From: Glandiceps talaboti
Lineage: Eukaryota > Hemichordata > Enteropneusta > Spengelidae
DNA: 64,000 bases
Assembly: GCF_964340395.1 (NCBI RefSeq)
Contig: NC_135550.1
Span: 24,334,176-24,398,175, forward strand
Direction: 5' to 3'
The notes below the pieces were generated by a model that saw only the letters and a list, made by a program, of their open reading frames with translations, was not told the DNA's origin and did no database searches. Below are positions 61,001 through 64,000 of this stretch, one piece after another (position 1 is the stretch's first letter; each line of letters starts with the position of its first letter). The position numbers and the translations under genes were made by a program.

Positions 61001-63630
61001 AATATGTAATTGTATTAGTTAATGGTGTGATGCCTTGCAATACTGTGTGTAAATGTCAGATCACTATTTCTGCTATGTGAAGTCACTATTTTAAACTTGC
61101 ATTTGAATGTTGAACTGTTTGTTTGAGTTCATAGAATGTATGTACATGTAGTTGTGTATTTTGTACAGAGGAAAATTCATTTGTGAATTGTCTGAAGCTA
61201 CCATAGGTTGTTTTTGTGGCAGATTATGTATATGATCTGCCTTGCTGTATCTACTTTTTATCGTGGGATCAGAACAATGTGATAGGCCTATGCTGAGCTG
61301 CCCTGTGGCAATGGTTTTGAAAAGATCAGCCAATTTTGGGGCTTTTGGAAATCTCATTCATTTCCCCTTAATGAAAGAAGATATAATCAATGTTTGACAT
61401 GTATAACTTTGTGTTGTGCGTGTGATCAACGGTTCAGATTATTGCATTCATGATGGATGCAGACAATATCGATCAACCATCAAATATCAGTATACTATTC
61501 TCATTCAGGGCCTCTTGGAGGCATGCCAACTGTGCTAAAATAGTGATATAGCACAGTTATTTTAATGTCTAAATCAATAAGATCGCTAGATTTGCGCCAT
61601 CAATACTGGTGTAATATCATGCATATTAGCAGTTGTTTTACTAAAGAAATGAAATTTTCCAGTGTGCAAATATAGTAGTGATACCATGAGTGACTATTTA
61701 GAGTTTCACCAGTACATTGGTAAAGTAATCAAACCAGTGATGATTGACCAGTGAGGCTAAATGAGTAATATTGTTGATACAAATAGTAAAAGTGGGTCAT
61801 GCTTTCTGCATTAACTTAATGATTTGTGGCTGAGCCACCGGAAAGGGAAGGTCTCCAATGAGTTCAATATGTCATATGCTATGAAACCTTGTACCAGTTT
61901 CTTATTTATTTAAACTTCTGTTTCTCACTTGTTGCATTTATTTGGTGTATGCTTTGACTTGTACTTGTATATATGATAGGGAACCTTGTCGTGAATATGA
62001 TATAATTATATAATATCACAGTTGTGATACAATACATCACTATACATCATTATTGCCAATTTTTACTTTGTTGCTGTCTGTGTCAATCAAAAACTCTTTC
62101 ATTCAACATTCATTCTGTGTCAGAATTATTATTACCGGTAGTTTATTAAATGTTTGACCCCCGAAAAAAGGAAATATGTGCTTGTCAAATTTCTCTGGAT
62201 TTTGATGTATGTCAGAATTATTTTATTTCATTAAAATGTGAAAGAGAATGGTATTTTTGTGATGTCAGTGTGAATTTTTGCAACAGTTTTGATAAAAGTT
62301 GGTTATTACTATAAAATGACAATACTCTCTGTTGTGTGAGGTTTGTTATTGTTTTTCTTCCCATGGGTAAATTATGGTTGAATGGCCATCTTCATATCTT
62401 ATCTGTTTGACAAGATTATTTTGAGATGGCAACTCAAACCTTCAAGGTTTAATCCAATACAATTGTACACGTAAATAGTGAACTATACAGGAGGGTTCAG
62501 AATATATCAGTGTAGACCCCATGCAAAGGCTATCTATCATTCCAGGACATCACATTTGATCAGTGTCTGTAAAACGAATCTAGGATTGGGTTACCAAAAC
62601 ATGCCAATGAAAGAGGAGATTGTACCATGTACAATGTAAATGCTCAGTGGACTTAGATATCCCCAAGACACCCAGTATATTGACAAGCAATTTTCATGTA
62701 TAGTCAGCCATGCTGATGTCCTCAACTGAGGAATGAAAACTAATTAAAAAGAAATGCGACACACATCAACCCTAATTTCTCTCTGTCGCTGGAGCAAGAA
62801 CTGCCTTTCAGTTGTTTAGTTTTTATGGTTTTGAAAGAAAACAAAATTGTTTCAAGATGTCAATAGCAGCTACATCTTGTCATGTCAACTCTGTCAGGTT
62901 TGCTATCATATTACAATGATTTTATCTACTGGAGCAAAGTTGATTATTTTATTAACAATGGTAATACATTGGTATATGCACTTACTTAATAGAATACAGG
63001 AAGTCTAACGGCACATCTGAGGATTCAGATGATCAGAGTTTATGCTCAGAATGATTGAACATGGGGATCTTTATCTTTAGAAATGATATTGTCCCAGTGG
63101 TCCTCTTTATTTGTCTGTTGAGGCATTATATAATGGAACATATTCCAATACAAAGAAGGAAGGTTCTATATTTGACTTGGAACCAAGAGTTCAAGTTCCC
63201 TGATGAATTCATTTCTGGATCAGAAATAATCACAGAACAAATGAAATAATTTAGAGAAAGAAGTATCCCAAGTGCACATTTTGTAGTAAATTTTTACAGA
63301 ATTGGGTCAGCGCCTGAATTTTGCAAATATATACATGTAATGTATAGCCATTTATGAAATTTTCTTGCCATTCATGGCATTGATTGTGTTGGTTGTCTGA
63401 GATAAACTATAATACATGTAGGAAGTACAAGAAGCATTTATTTTGTGTGTGTTGAAAAAAAATGTTGGAAAATATGTCTAAATGAAGGAGGTGTGATTGT
63501 TTTCAATTTGTTATTTTCTGTACAGGAGGTGAGAGGTGTTCACAAGAGTAAACCACGTCACAATATTCCACCGCTAGCCCGTCTAAGAACTTCCCATCAA
63601 CTCAGACACCAGGGGGAGTTGGAAAGACAT
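58034..63630 (+). CDS. 5' part of an unrecognised gene, running off the window
   Basis: Two exons are supported. 58034..58332 ends at a good donor (ACC|GTAAGT); the downstream exon 63526..63630 has an acceptor TTTTCTGTACAG and donor CAT|GTAAGT and is exactly 35 codons at phase 0. The open frame runs from just after a stop at 58096. The first ATG in frame is 58219, giving MFTISSGVAMSTRPDVN and ending MTGVYLGT, followed by EVRGVHKSKPRHNIPP and on to LRHQGELERH. Coding-like sequence before that ATG (SPEPDLPPVANVSKAAV) leaves the true start uncertain. The 5.2-kb intron between the exons shows nothing clear. The family is not recognised, and the 3' end lies outside the window. Confidence 0.5.
58333..63525 (+). 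other. Long first coding intron of the right-end gene
   Basis: About 5.2 kb of AT-rich sequence without recognisable exons, retroelements or structured repeats. Short ORFs here have no plausible splice context. Confidence 0.45.
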
Positions 63631-64000
63631 GTAAGTATAGTTGAATTTGATATGGTTTCAGTTATGGCATGAGTGTGATTGTATCATTTCAAGAATAGAT
63701 AATCAGGTTTTCTTTCCAATCGTAATGCTGAAAAGTCAATAATGTATGATTAAGCCAGATTAGTATTCAGAATACTATAAAGAACACATACACCACCAGT
63801 AGTGAAGTATTCCAGTGTTTTACATCAATAATTCTGTAACATAATTAAATTTTGTAGTATAGTACTTTTACATACCTTAGCAATCCATATCCCAGGTGAT
63901 TTTACTGTAGCATGGATACCATTTTTAGACTTATTGAAAGTCATAGCTTGTCCTGTTTTGTTAAAAGACCACTACTATACCCCCCACACCCTTAGTTACA
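63631..64000. other. Start of next intron
   Basis: AT-rich sequence after the GTAAGT donor at 63631; no further exon is seen before the window ends. Confidence 0.45.

Noticed and set aside
61091-61357. 88-codon minus-strand ORF in the right-end intron
   Set aside because: Isolated, no splice partners, composition not distinctive; likely chance.

Overview
This window is nuclear DNA of an invertebrate animal. It is AT-rich, and its genes are broken into many short exons with GT-AG introns. Simple repeats, fold-back elements and decayed retroelement pieces are dense, and no bacterial-type gene organisation is visible. Gustatory-receptor-like genes together with this repeat landscape suggest a marine lophotrochozoan or hemichordate-type animal. 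The sequence alone does not fix the species.

Layout. (1) 0.4-9.3 kb: two divergently transcribed seven-transmembrane gustatory-receptor-like (Grl) genes. I could assemble both completely by hand, and they share one exon plan: a long first exon, then 72-, 90- and 51-nt exons, all joined at phase 0. (2) 9.3-13.4 kb: intergenic DNA with microsatellites and a nested inverted-repeat element. (3) 13.4-42.5 kb: a head-to-tail tandem array of three paralogous 17-exon genes on the minus strand (copies A, B, C; 758, 758 and 759 aa). They encode secreted proteins that look like TIM-barrel glycoside hydrolases. Every splice site could be placed, and all intron phases agree among the copies. Stop-to-stop spacing is 9,893 and 9,863 bp, so whole ~9.9-kb units were duplicated. 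(4) 42.5-48.4 kb: intergenic DNA with fold-back elements, a long ACAT microsatellite and a possible 5' non-coding exon. (5) 48.5-51.5 kb: a 1,011-aa, serine-rich, largely disordered orphan protein in one uninterrupted coding exon. (6) 51.7-57.2 kb: intergenic DNA with microsatellites, telomere-like repeats, palindromes and a dispersed CTGT-cored repeat. (7) 57.2 kb to the window end: the CpG-richer 5' part of a plus-strand gene that continues beyond the window.

The most unusual signal is in copy C. The last part of exon 11 together with its 5' splice site has been amplified into eleven extra tandem copies (eight of 53 bp, three of 43 bp), giving a row of decoy splice donors directly downstream of the true one. 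Smaller, older versions of the same behaviour occur elsewhere in the array: the end of the terminal exon is repeated in the 3' UTR of all three genes, and the end of exon 15 is repeated in intron 15 of B and C. Exons 16 and 17 are nearly identical among all three genes while other exons have diverged, which points to gene conversion of the 3' ends.

Exon models come from reading splice sites and comparing paralogues. No transcript or database support was available.
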